A stretch of DNA of 64,000 nucleotides, taken from NCBI GenBank assembly GCA_036936605.1, contig JAUPFV010000002.1:333225215-333289214 (forward strand), read 5' to 3'. Shown here one piece after another: positions 1 through 9,914 of this stretch. The notes under the pieces are model-generated. The model was not told the origin of the DNA, did no database searches, and was given only the letters and a program-made list of their open reading frames with translations. The stretch comes from Limnanthes douglasii subsp. nivea. Taxonomy: Eukaryota; Streptophyta; Magnoliopsida; Brassicales; Limnanthaceae. The position numbers and the translations under genes were made by a program. The stretch's first letter is position 1, and every line of letters starts with the position of its first letter.

Positions 1-77
1 TTATTCATTAACTTTTAGCCGAAGATAAAAATTTTTAAAGGACTTGCTAGAAGTTGATAAGAAATTGAGGTAACAAT

Positions 78-1673
78 TTGTCTACTTCTCTGGCCATTGG
101 GAGACAGGATCAGAGTCGACTCCTTCGAATCCTCACAAGTTGTCTCTCTTGTGGACCAACAAATGTAAGTCCCTTAACTTCTTTGTTTTATCCTTCCTCC
201 TCGGATAATAATGTACTAACTAAATTCTTTGTAGCTATGACCGGAGTTTCAAAACCATACGCAGATTACGTAGAGAGTGTTACCACCATCTTCACCAAAC
301 TTAGCGAGTGGGCAAAGAAAATTGGGACAACAGATTCCACATGTGCTCCATGAATAACAACTTGGCCAAACTTTGACTCTGGAGGTTAAATCCCCTTGAC
401 CGGTTGACCATGAAAGAATTGATGACCCCTCTCTCCTAACAAGAAATTCTGGATCGAGTAACCAAGAAAGATATAGTCATCTATCTTTCGAAGCGTTCTC
501 GTGCTAAAAGTTACCTTGGTGAATCCGACGAGGAGGTGTCCAAAAAAGACCTTCAGTCAGACTCTGAAGGGTTAGCTACTAGTTAGGAGCCATCCTCTCC
601 AACAAACATTGTTGCACCAATATCGATTTCCCCTCCAAAGAAATCTGTCCACCCTATCAAGAAAAAATATACCAACGCAAAAGAAGGCAAGAAAAAGGTT
701 GTACTGGAACCCATCCAAAAATTATCCGAGGATGCTAGAACACAGGATGATGTCCATGAAATTGCTCAAGGCACTGAGACCCAAGATGTGTCAAGTGAGC
801 CTGAAAAGGAAGCTAGAGAAAATTCAAGTCACACACCCAATTCTCCTCTTATCCAGGCTTCAAGTCCCTCCCCAATAGAAAATTCTCCTGCATTAGCACC
901 GCTCCCAGTTCCCCGAAGCGATCCTCCTCAACATGTGGATCTCAATATTCTAACTGGCGAGTCTTTGGATTTTGATCCCATAGCAATCGGCTCGCCTTCC
1001 AGATCCTTCGAAATTCCTATGCATGATGAATTTTCATTAAGTCTCTGTAGCCTTCTTCACACTTCTGTCAACATGGGAAGAAGAATGCAGCATCTAGAAA
1101 ACTGAAAAAAAACCACTATAAGTTCAAGGCTTCTCTTGCTTCCTCTCAACTTGAAGAGGCCAAGAGACAACACACCATTGTAGAGAGCCAACCAGATGCG
1201 CTTTATGAAAAATTGTCTGCCTCTAAAAATTATGTCATTATGCTCGAAAGATGATGCCAAGAGGAAAGAGACCTCTACCAAAAGAAGACGCTCAGGAGAA
1301 ACTTTTGACCGAATTCCAGAAAGCCCATCATCTTGCATGCAAAGGATTTAACGATTGTGTTACCGATTATGAGAAGGTTATGGAGGACAGAAAAAAGTTA
1401 GTGAAAAGAATCGAAGATTTTTCTAAACAAGTCTAGGAGGAGAAAGAAAAAGTTGTGAATACTTATGCAGCCAAGTATGCAGACAATCTCAACGCTCGAG
1501 ATGCTACAATCCGAGCAGGGTTGATCACCAAAATTTATGCAGATTACCCCGAGTATGACTTAGGCAGTTTTTGGAAGCTCGTATCCCCCGACCTTCGCGC
1601 TCCTAACATTGTGGTGAGTGATAGTGAAGCATCAGATTCTGAGGAGAGCGACTCCTCGGAAGATTCTGACTAG
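78..1673 (+). pseudogene. antisense additional ORF of the Tat-type element, broken
   Basis: The reading runs left to right, opposite to gag-pol, in several frames: 78-353, a Pro/Ser-rich stretch at 788-1105, a charged coiled-coil-like stretch around 1110-1436, and 1455-1673. It ends in a strongly acidic Ser/Asp/Glu tail (SDSEASDSEESDSSEDSD). The second element at 16796-21494 carries an ORF of the same layout (Pro/Ser-rich part, coiled coil, acidic C-terminus) in the same relation to its LTRs, so the two are probably homologous. Frameshifts and stops near 353, 584, 1105 and 1434 show it is inactive. Its function is unknown. In related plant elements such ORFs match the 'putative gypsy type transposon' family, but here the diagnostic core lies left of the window or is lost. 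Confidence 0.6.
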
Positions 1674-2281
1674 TTAAAAAATATTAGCATGTTTGGGAAT
1701 TTTTGTGTATAGGTCCTTGTAAGGCAATTTTTGTAACCCATCTGATTTTCTCCGAGGAGCGCCCTCCTCGAATTTTTGTGTATGCCACTTCTTGAAAAGA
1801 CAATCTTATAACTTGTTAATCTTCACATTTTTCATATGAAAGAATAAGTGTGTGCCAACTTACGTTGAATGGTTGCTTTATGCCAATTTGAATCGTAATA
1901 TTCGTTGTATGCTGCGCTAAGGCTAGCTTAGAAAAAATAATTCGAGGCAACAAAAAAAATTATCTCAAAAAGAATAGTGTGCGGCAAAAAATATCGTTCC
2001 AAAAAGAATAGTTTGAGGCACAAAATATTATCTCAGAAAGGATAGTTCAAGGCAAAAAATGCAATTGTATTAATCAGCTCATAGTGGCACCTCGTTAAAA
2101 CCTTCCTGTTCCTAACAGGGTAGGAAAGAGTATGCCCTCGCTGTTTTTGTAAACCTGAAAATACACAAAAGACAAACATTACATGCTAAATTCTTCCTCA
2201 TTCCAGATACAATTTTAAGTGTTCGATATTCCATGGATGCCTGAGATATCGTCCTTCCTTGTCTTTTAATCTACACGTTCC
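1674..2281. other. spacer between antisense ORF and pol, with a conserved block
   Basis: There is no coding sequence. A degenerate repeat based on 'AAAAAGAATAGTTTGAGGCA' recurs about three times around 1935-2055. The block at 2088-2137 (beginning CACCTCGTTAAAACC and ending AGGAAAGAGTATGCCC) recurs almost unchanged at 20949-20997 in the second Tat-type element. A following stretch containing CATTCCAGATA is also shared. This block is therefore a family signature that survived in both elements. Confidence 0.6.
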
Positions 2282-3337
2282 CTACTTTACTTTCTCCGTT
2301 ACTTCATAAGGGCACTCCCAATTTGGCCCCAACTTTCCAAGACTCTTCTCTTTAGCGTGCATAAAAACTTTTTGTAACACTTTGTCCCCCACCTTGAAAT
2401 CTCTTTGCTTTACTTTAGAAGCATACCTACTCCTCATTAACGTTTGATAATGCAAGGACTTCAACTGTGCACGTCGTCTTTTCTCTTCAACCAAATCCAA
2501 TTCCAAGGATCTGCTTTGATCGTTCAAATTTTCTGTATAAGCTGCCACACGATATGATGGGAAGATAATCTTCGAGGGGACAACTGCATCCATACCGTAC
2601 ACTAAAGAAAATGGAGATGTAGCAGTTTCGGTTCAAGGCGTCGTCCTATAAGCCCACAATACTTCTTGTAAATAATCGCGCCATTTTCCAGCCTTTCCTT
2701 CCAAATTCTTTTTCAACCCATCCAAAATTGTTTGATTGGTCACTTCCACCTGACCGTTAGCCTGGGGATGGAACGGGGCGGAAAAACATTGTCGCATACC
2801 CCTCGAAAGTAAAAATCTTTTAAACTCCTTATTATCGAATTGAGGTCCATTATCCGTTGTGATTTTTATCGGTACCCCAAAACGACAGCAAATATTCGAG
2901 ACAACGAACTTGATAACATCTTTTGCTTTTGTTCATGCTAGAGGTTCTGCTTCCACCCACTTAGAAAAATAATACACTGCTACGATTATAGTCTGCCTTC
3001 CACCAGACGCCATTGGTAGGGGCCCAACTAGGTCAATGCCCCACCTATCAAATGGGAATGCTTCTGAAATACTCTCCAAGAACACCCCAGGCTTGTATAT
3101 TATGTTTGCGTAGCGCTGAAACGTATCACACCGCTTTACCAAATCTTTCGCATCAGAAGAGATAGTCGGCCAATAATAACCAGCCAACAACACTCGTCGA
3201 ATTAACACTTTATACCCACAATGGGCTGAACCTTCCCCATCGTGCATTTCTGACAGGACAAACTGCGACTCGTCCTTAGCCAGACACCTAAGTAATGGTC
3301 TGCTCAAGGATTTCTTATATAAGACTCCTCCTAACAA
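2282..3337 (-). pseudogene. Tat-type integrase
   Basis: The N-terminal HHCC zinc-binding region is visible (SEMHDGEGSAHCG, then a later KRCDTFQRYA, where the second cysteine of the pair is altered), followed by the catalytic-core entry WGIDLVGPLP and FSKWVEAEPLA (3337-2933). Downstream the core continues in other frames with TDNGPQFDNKEF and the region HPQANGQVEVTNQ (about 2870-2700), which hold the remaining D and E of the DDE triad. The C-terminal part is at 2602-2282 (YGMDAVVPSKI ... FKVGDKVLQKV ... LGPNWECPYEV). A stop near 2935 and another near 2630 interrupt the frame, so it is not functional. Confidence 0.85.
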
Positions 3338-3574
3338 GATGTAATCATGAGACTTAAACCTGACCCTCCTAGCCTCAGACTTTTATGTGGGTAAACTATC
3401 TTTTTCCAAGAAGTCTACGATTTCTGACCTCCAATCATTTGTGATCATATTGCTTACTTCCTTAATGTTTATTGAATGCTCTGTACTGGCCATAACCGAA
3501 GGGTGTTCTTGAATTAAAACCCATGGATAACCTTCCGATCGTGAAGCAACAGCCAAAGAATCAGGGACGACATT

Positions 3575-4123
3575 TCACTCCCTTTGAACATGCTCGTATT
3601 GGACCTCATCAAATTCGGCAACCAAATATTTTAACACTTGTAAATATTGGACCAGTTTATCTTTTCGTGCCTCTGACTCTCCCAAATCTTGATTTATCAC
3701 CAACTGTGAATCACTGACCAATTTAACCTTTCTGGCTCCACATATTTGAGCCAACCGTAATCCCGCCAATGCTGCCTCATACTCTGCCTCATTATTAGTT
3801 GCCTTGAAACCGAATCGAATAGCCTGAAACATGGCTATCCCATGCAGAGAAATTAGTTGGACGCCTGCACCACTTCCAAAATTATTCGACCCCCCATCCG
3901 TTCGAACCAACCATTCTGTCTTGTCTGAATGGTCAACAATCTCTATGTCATCCCGTTCTGAGTGGAATTCAACCAAAAAATCAGCCAAAACCTGAGCTTT
4001 TATTGTTGTCCTTGGCTCGAATGTGATGTCGAAATCTCCCAGTTCAACTGACCATTTTGTCATCCTTCCAGATATATCTGGTCGCTGTAACAAACTCCTT
4101 AAGGGGAATGCTGTTCGAACCAC
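3575..4123 (-). pseudogene. Tat-type RNase H domain
   Basis: The 182-aa open stretch contains WSVELGDFDITFEPR (the connection to RT), the RNase H motif LVRTDGGSNNFGSGAGV with the first catalytic Asp, ATNNEAEYEAALAGLRLA with the Glu, and LVSDSQLVINQDLGE with the second Asp. This is the typical order for plant Ty3/gypsy elements of the Tat group. The stretch is one of the better-preserved parts of the element, but it is separated from RT and integrase by stops. Confidence 0.85.
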
Positions 4124-4177
4124 AATAGGGTGGGCTTAGAAATATGGCCGCATTTTCTGTGTCGCTGTTACTAACGC

Positions 4178-5275
4178 TTAGGCTAACTTTTCCAACTTAA
4201 GATATCGTTTCTCAGTATTTAACAAACTTTTGCTAACATAATAAATTATTTTTAACATATCGACCTCTTCCCAGAATAAAACGGAACTGACTACATAATC
4301 TGATACCAACACATAAACGATCAACTTATCTCCCACCAAAGGCTTGGAAAGTATCTCCGGGGACACCAAATATTCTTGAATCTAGCGAAAAGCGGCTGAG
4401 CATTCCTCGGTCCAATTAAACTGGCTCGCGTTTCGTAATACCTTAAAGAAAGGCGCACACTTATCCGACGAACGAGAAATAAACCTATTCAATGATACCA
4501 ATCTTCGTGACAGAATCTGTACTTCTTTGATATTCTGAGGTGGCGTCATAGTTGTCAAAGCCTTTATCTATTCTAGGTCAGCTTCTATGCCCCTTTCACT
4601 TATCATGTAACCAAGGAACTTTCCCGATCGTACCCCAAAAATGTACTTTTCTGGATTTAACTTCAAATTGAATTTACTTAGATTATTAAAAGTTTCTTCC
4701 AAGTCAGAGAGATGATCTTCATCCTGCAAACTTTTTACCAGCATATTATCGATGTAAGCTTCCACATTTCTGCCAATTTTCCCCTCAAAGGTTTTGTTGA
4801 CCAAGCGTTGATAAGTTTCCCCTTCATTTTTAGGCCAAATGGCATGACCTTATAACAATATAATCCTCTCCCGGTAATAAACGACGTGCTTTCTTTATCT
4901 TTTGCATCCAAACTTATTTGATTATATCCTGAATAGGCATCCATGAAAGACAATAATCGATTATCCAAAGTAGAATCTACTAACTGATCAATTCAAGGTA
5001 CCAGAAAAGGATCCTTGGGGCAAGCCCGATTTAGGTCCGTGAAATCCACGCACATCCTCCACTTTCCATTCTTTTTCCTGACCAAGACTGGATTCGAGGC
5101 CCATACAGGGTACTGCGACTCTTGAATCTGGCCTATGCTTAATAACCGCTCCACTTCCGAGAGAATAGCTGTGGACTTTTCCTGAGAAACTGGTCTTCTT
5201 TTCTGAACAATGGGTCGAACATCATGTCGTACTGCAAGTTTATGACATATTACTTCATTCTAAACTCAAAAGAAA
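4178..5275 (-). pseudogene. Tat-type reverse transcriptase
   Basis: From the right: KWRMCVDFTDLNRACPKDPF (about 5065-5005), FMDAYSGYNQISLDAKDKE (4950-4890), CYKVMPFGLK and then, after a frameshift near 4820, EAYIDNMLVKSLQDEDHL (4770-4710), where the catalytic YVDD box has become YIDN. The thumb/connection part LNPEKYIFGVRSGKFLGYM and then VLVSDYVVSSVLF with a KRYLKLEKLA end follows. The lost second Asp of the YxDD box and several stops mean no active enzyme can be made from this copy. Confidence 0.87.
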
Positions 5276-5529
5276 GTTTGACTTCAATCTTTTCAAAAAA
5301 ATTCCCCCTTCAAACTTATACTCCTCGTGATCCTCCTCCGGAACTCGAAACCCGGGGGACTCCCTCGGATCATCACATGGAATAATTTCCGAGATAGTCT
5401 CATTTAATTGCTATGATTTTTCTGATACTTCTCCCCGAAATCCCTTCGAGGAAAGAGCTATCTGATAACATTTTCGAGCCATTTTCTGGCTGCTCCTGAT
5501 CGTCCCTATATTATTTCCTATCACATATT

Positions 5530-6842
5530 TTAGACACTGGTGTACCGTAGAAATAACACCATGCATTCTGGGACAGCCTTTACCGCAACATTTTTCTGGG
5601 AGTGTTTTTTCACAAACTCTAATAACATTCCATTCTCAATCAAAGCTTGCACTTCTTTTTTCAAGGTAATGCATTCTTTAGTATCATGTCCAATGTCCTC
5701 ATGGTACTTACAGAACCTGTTAGCACTTTTACTTTCCCTCGGAGTTTGAATCGGAAAAAGTTTTCTGAACGACATCGTTGATCTTGCCTTATCAAATATC
5801 GTAGCCACATTTTCCGTTAACTCCGCAAAATAGTCTGGTCAAATCCATTTGTTCGAAATTGGCCTCGTACCTTGGTTATAGTTTTGCTGGTTACTATAGT
5901 TCGTTCTTGGCCTCAGAGGATACTGACCCGCACTCTTAGCTGGAACACTAGTATGCGGCCCTTGATTATTAGAGTCAGTCCTTTGAAATTGGTTCTGCTC
6001 CAACTGATCGCTTGATCCTTTCTCGGATGCCTGAGTCTCTATACTAAAATCCTCTTCTTAACTTGATCCAATAGTGCCCCAAAAATCATTTCCTGACTTT
6101 CTGCTACCGTGTCCTTTAATAATCCGGGGATAAGCCCCATCCTGAATGCCGTGAGTGCCACAGAATCTTTGCAATACTCCATGTCCGTTTTTGTTTTAAC
6201 AAATCGATTGGTGTAATGCTTCAAACTCTCCTCCACTTTTTGCATATAATAGATTATAGTGTCTCCATTAGCTCGAAACTTCTTGCTCCCCATAAAATGT
6301 TGTCTAAAGATATTCCAAAACATGTCAAAATTCTTTATCGAGCCCTGCGGAAGCCGGTTATACCACTTGGAAGCCACCCCTTTGAAAGTTTGAGAAAACG
6401 CTCTGCACAACGATTTATCATCGTCATCGAAATTGATCATGAAATTCTTGAATTGCTCGATATGATTATCAGGATCCTGCATCCCATCAAACTTTTCTAG
6501 CTTGGATATATCAAAGTGTTTTGGGAGGTTTCCAGCTAGAATTTTCAAGGACAAAGGAGAGGTTCTTCAATTATGACCCGTCCTATAAACGTTTGCTCTC
6601 AAATGTTCATGGCTCGGAAAATAGAGTCCTTCCTCAGATGGCAAAGTGTACTGATGCTGCCATTCTGAATTCCGCTGGTCGACATGCTGGTTCCCAGAGG
6701 GAAAATTCATCTGGTCATAGCCTTGCTCATTAGCACGAGCGTGATAGGTCTTTTCCCTCGGAAATTTTCTCTCCGAGCTTCTTCCCCTCCGGTGTTCCCC
6801 ATGCCTTCGATCATATCTTTTATTCTCCCTCATCAATGTCAA
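5530..6842 (-). pseudogene. Tat-type gag with CCHC-like zinc knuckle
   Basis: The retrotransposon gag domain is at 6554-6039 (KLEKFDGMQDPDNHIEQF, FKGVASKWYNRLPQGSI, AFRMGLIPGLLKDTVAESQ). Upstream, 6842-6567 is a basic Arg-rich N-terminal piece (DRRHGEHRRGRSSERKF) in another frame. A zinc-knuckle-like CKYHEDIGHDTKEC lies at 5808-5530. The gag N-terminus stops abruptly at the LINE junction near 6842. Stops near 6566 and 6039 break the frame. The protease expected between 5530 and 5280 is too degraded to point to a catalytic DTG/DSG. Confidence 0.8.
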
Positions 6843-8697
6843 TAGCCTTTGTGAAGAGGGTTCTGGCTCTTTTTGGTTTCTCTGTTCAATTTACTACCCT
6901 GATTTATAACATGATTAAGGATGTTAGCATCTCTATTTTCATTAATGGGAAGGTTCATGGTTTCTGTAAAATTTCAAGGGGCTTGAGGCAAGGTGATCCC
7001 TTGTCCCCAAGCCTTTTTATTATTTGTGAAGAAGTCCTTATTCGTGAATTAATCAATCTCTTTACTCTTAATAAATCAATGCAATTTGCTTCCAGGTCAT
7101 CTATGGTCATTCATAGCATATCATTTCCTGATGATATCCTAGTATTTACAAATTGTCTAAACTCATCTATCAAGTTGTTATCTTGTTTTCTAGATAGGTA
7201 TCAAAGGATTTTAGGTCAGCTTATAAACAAGGATAAAACTCAAATTATTACCTCAAGCAAACTGCAACAAAGCAAGATCTATGTGTTGGAAGCAAGTTCT
7301 GGATTCAAAACTGGTTTCCTCCCAAGAAGCTATTTGGGAATAAACTTAAACTGCAACAACAAAGGAAAAAATTATAGCAAAGTGATAGATGATGTCAACT
7401 CAAAGATTACTGATTGGAATAACAAATTCATTTCTTTTGGCGGAAAACTTTCTCTTATATCTTCTATTCTAATGGCAATTTCTTATTATCGGATGCATAT
7501 CACTTTAATTCCTTTAACTGTTATAAAAATGCTTGAGTTAATTTTTAATAAATTTCTTTGGAGGTCTAAGATGGATGTTAATTGCATTCACTGGTCTAAC
7601 TGGCATAGGATTTGCAGACCTTTTGATGAGGGTGGTCTGAATATCAGGAACTTACTTGATATTCAGAATACTCTTTCAAAAAAGCTTTGGTTTAGATATA
7701 GGAAAAATGATTCTCTATGGTCTAATTTGATGAACAACATTTATAACAAAACTATGCATTCCCTTAAAACTGACTACAATAAAAATGGCTCTCTCAATTG
7801 GAAAAGATTGAAAATGATTAAAGACTGTGCTGAGCCTAATGTTAGGTGGATTCTTGGAAGTGGAGATATGGGTTTCTGGGTGGAGAACTGGCATGATGAG
7901 GCTCCAATCATAGACTATAAAGACCCTTCTGGTAATGTTTGGTTTCTTGATCAGAAAGTTAATTCTTTCTAGAAGATGTGAGGTGGGACTATTCAACTCT
8001 GAACAGCTTCCTTAGTGTTGATAGAATAGCTCAAATTTATCTCTTCAAAGTTGACCATATGAAGAATGACATCCTAATTTGGTCAGACTCTACTAACTTA
8101 GACTTTAATACAAGAAATACATGGGAACACACTAGGAGACACTACAACAAATCTACATTGTTCAGGAAAATCTGGAATCAGCTTACCCCAGGGAAGTACT
8201 CTTTCTTTTTATGGAGGCTAATTAGAAACTACAATTCAATTGATTCTATTATGCAAGATAGGCATGCCAGTCTTGTATCAAAGTGCATGTTTTGCGAAAA
8301 TTGTGAAACTAAAAACCATTTATTTGTTATATGCAAGTTTGCTTGGAGCATTTGGAAACACTTTAGTTTGTTATTTAACATCGAAATAGAAAACTATATG
8401 ACATTTACACATATCATACGTGAATGGTTTTGGTTTTCTAAATGCAAAGTCCATATTACACATGTGATTCCCCCGATTATATGCGGGATTGTATGGAAAT
8501 GCAGAAATGATCAAAAGTTCAAAATGAAAAGTCCTTCAATAGAATCCGCGCTTCACTATATATATAAAATTTTATATGGTTTGGACGTTTCAAATAAGCT
8601 AACCAAAACACATTGGTTAAATGCTTATGATGCAGGTATAACCTTGGGATTCAGTTCTACTTTAGACAAAAACAGGAAGATAACTTACACGAAATAG
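6836..8697 (+). pseudogene. LINE ORF2: reverse transcriptase and zf-RVT region
   Basis: RT segments seen are SRGLRQGDPLSPSLFIICEE (fingers/palm), SFPDDILVFTN (the catalytic FADD box, mutated to FPDD), INKDKTQIITS, YLGINL, WRICRP-like HRICRPFDEGGLNIRN and the C-terminal region MGFWVENWHDEAP. After a one-base frameshift at about 7965 the frame continues (7978-8697) through WNQLTPGKYSFFLWRLIRN and CMFCENCETKNHLFVICKFA, the zf-RVT cysteine/histidine cluster. The frameshift, the missing N-terminus and a TAG before RNase H make it a pseudogene, although the open frames are long, so the copy is fairly young compared with the other LINEs in the window. Confidence 0.88.
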
Positions 8698-8718
8698 TCT
8701 CATCCAAAAGGTGATAGG

Positions 8719-8990
8719 ATGAAGCTGAATGTTGATGTAGCTTGTAATCAGAATGGTGAGGCGACTAAAAGACTGGTTATCAAAAACTCGATGGGTGATT
8801 TGGTGACTCGCAGAGGAAAGACTTTTGGAAAAATTACTCCGATCCTTGCTGAAACTCAGGCGTTATTGGAGGGTTTGCTTCTCTGTCGAAAAACGAATTA
8901 GAAAAAAATTGACATTGAGTCTGACTACAAAGGACTAGTTGACTTTATCGCTAAAGGAAAATACCCTATATACTTGAAACTTGGCTAACT
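8719..8990 (+). pseudogene. LINE RNase H (RVT_3-like) domain
   Basis: In the same frame as the zf-RVT part, after one TAG (8695-8697), comes MKLNVDVACNQNGE (first catalytic Asp in LNVD), ITPILAETQALLEGL (Glu) and, past another stop, IDIESDYKGLVDFIAKG (second Asp). Plant L1 elements carry such a C-terminal RNase H. The region before it (YTK, stop, SHPKGDRMKLNVD) matches the usual W-PP-GW-KLNVDGA junction, so the TAG probably came from a Trp codon. Confidence 0.75.
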
Positions 8991-9423
8991 ATCTGCAGAA
9001 GTCTCATTTGCTCTGAGATTACCTTAAAATTTGTTCCTCGAATCCAAAATAGAGCAGCGGGCTGACTCTCGAAATGAACGATTAAGTGCAAGCAGAAGAT
9101 CAAGGGGAACAATTTTGATGCTCCGCCTGGATTTCTATCAATCATTCTGCTAGAAAGTTTGGGGATATGGTATGTTGAGTAAATTCAAGAAAATGCCTAA
9201 TTTTGATGGTGATAGAGCTTCTGATTTTTTCGCTGTTGGTCATTTCTAATCTCTAACTGATGTTTTGGAGGTTGAAGATGAAGACTTAATACTACTCTTA
9301 TTTTTCGTTTTTTTTAAAGACTGTTGGGAACTTTGCTTTTAAACCCTTTTAGTCTCATATCTGTTGTAATCGAGTTCGAAAATTTAATATATCTTTCAAT
9401 TTTGCCAAAAAAAAGAAAGAAAG

Positions 9424-9914
9424 TTTTTTCAATACTAAAAAAATCAAATTCATTTAAAACGGTAAAAAATATAATATGATAGCTTTTTTCTTTTAATTTA
9501 TAGTTTTTAAGAACAAAAATTTAACCAAAAAAACCCTATAACATTTTAACCGGCAAAATGTTTAGGGTTGTAACATCGCAATCCTTCTTCACACTAATTT
9601 TTTAATATTGAAGGATCGAATTGTATAATATCAACAACCTAAAAGCTAAAATATTTATCATATAGAAAGTTGAAGGACTACTCAAATATTTCTAGCCATG
9701 CCAATAAACCCATACTTTATATATTCGAAGTGAATTTCATTCTTCTTTAGATAATCGATACGACCGTCTGATTTAAATCCAATTCGGAAATGGATCCTCC
9801 ATTCACTCCTACTGAAACTGAGAATTGATCCTCTCTTTACATAATCGTTCTCTCTCCTCTTCATTTCTCAGGCAGACCAAAGCTGCGGCACGAACGAAAA
9901 TACTCAGCAATAAC
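9424..9914. other. 5' flank of the DRB gene
   Basis: The stretch is AT-rich and no coding region is recognised. It should hold the promoter and 5' UTR of the gene starting at 9915. A pyrimidine-rich CTCTCTCCTCTTCATTTCTC stretch just upstream of the ATG is typical of plant 5' leaders. No confident TATA box was fixed. Confidence 0.35.

Larger units (their letters stand above)
1..6842 (-). mobile_element. Tat-type Ty3/gypsy retrotransposon, partial and decayed
   Basis: Read on the minus strand from 6842 downwards, the order is gag, CCHC knuckle, a poorly preserved protease region, reverse transcriptase, RNase H and integrase, which is the Ty3/gypsy order. An extra ORF lies on the opposite strand beyond the integrase (78-1673). 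That antisense ORF, together with the RNase H of the TNNEAEYEAALAGL type, points to the Tat lineage, where antisense or additional ORFs are known. Both ends are missing: the 3' LTR would lie left of base 1, and the 5' end is cut at about 6842 where L1 LINE sequence begins on the plus strand. Each pol domain is broken by frameshifts and stops, so the copy is dead. Lineage assignment is inference from architecture. Confidence 0.88.
6835..9423 (+). mobile_element. L1-type LINE, 5'-truncated
   Basis: This is a non-LTR retrotransposon lacking ORF1, the endonuclease and the N-terminal half of the reverse transcriptase. The sequence begins inside RT at the point equivalent to KAFD in intact copies, continues through zf-RVT and RNase H, and ends in a run of A-rich sequence at 9403-9423 (AAAAAAAAGAAAGAAAG). 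A 5' truncation with a 3' A-tail is the usual result of target-primed reverse transcription. No clear target duplication was found. The Tat element to its left does not resume to the right of the A-tail, so either it was deleted or the LINE marks a rearrangement junction. Confidence 0.88.

Noticed and set aside
7715..7996. 93-aa minus-strand frame opposite the LINE reverse transcriptase
   Set aside because: Shadow of the plus-strand LINE ORF2; no family features.
9825..9914. Upstream in-frame extension of the DRB ORF as its true N-terminus
   Set aside because: The frame is open to 9825 but has no upstream ATG needed for the family's usual start; ATG 9915 gives the conserved M-x-KN-LQEL beginning.
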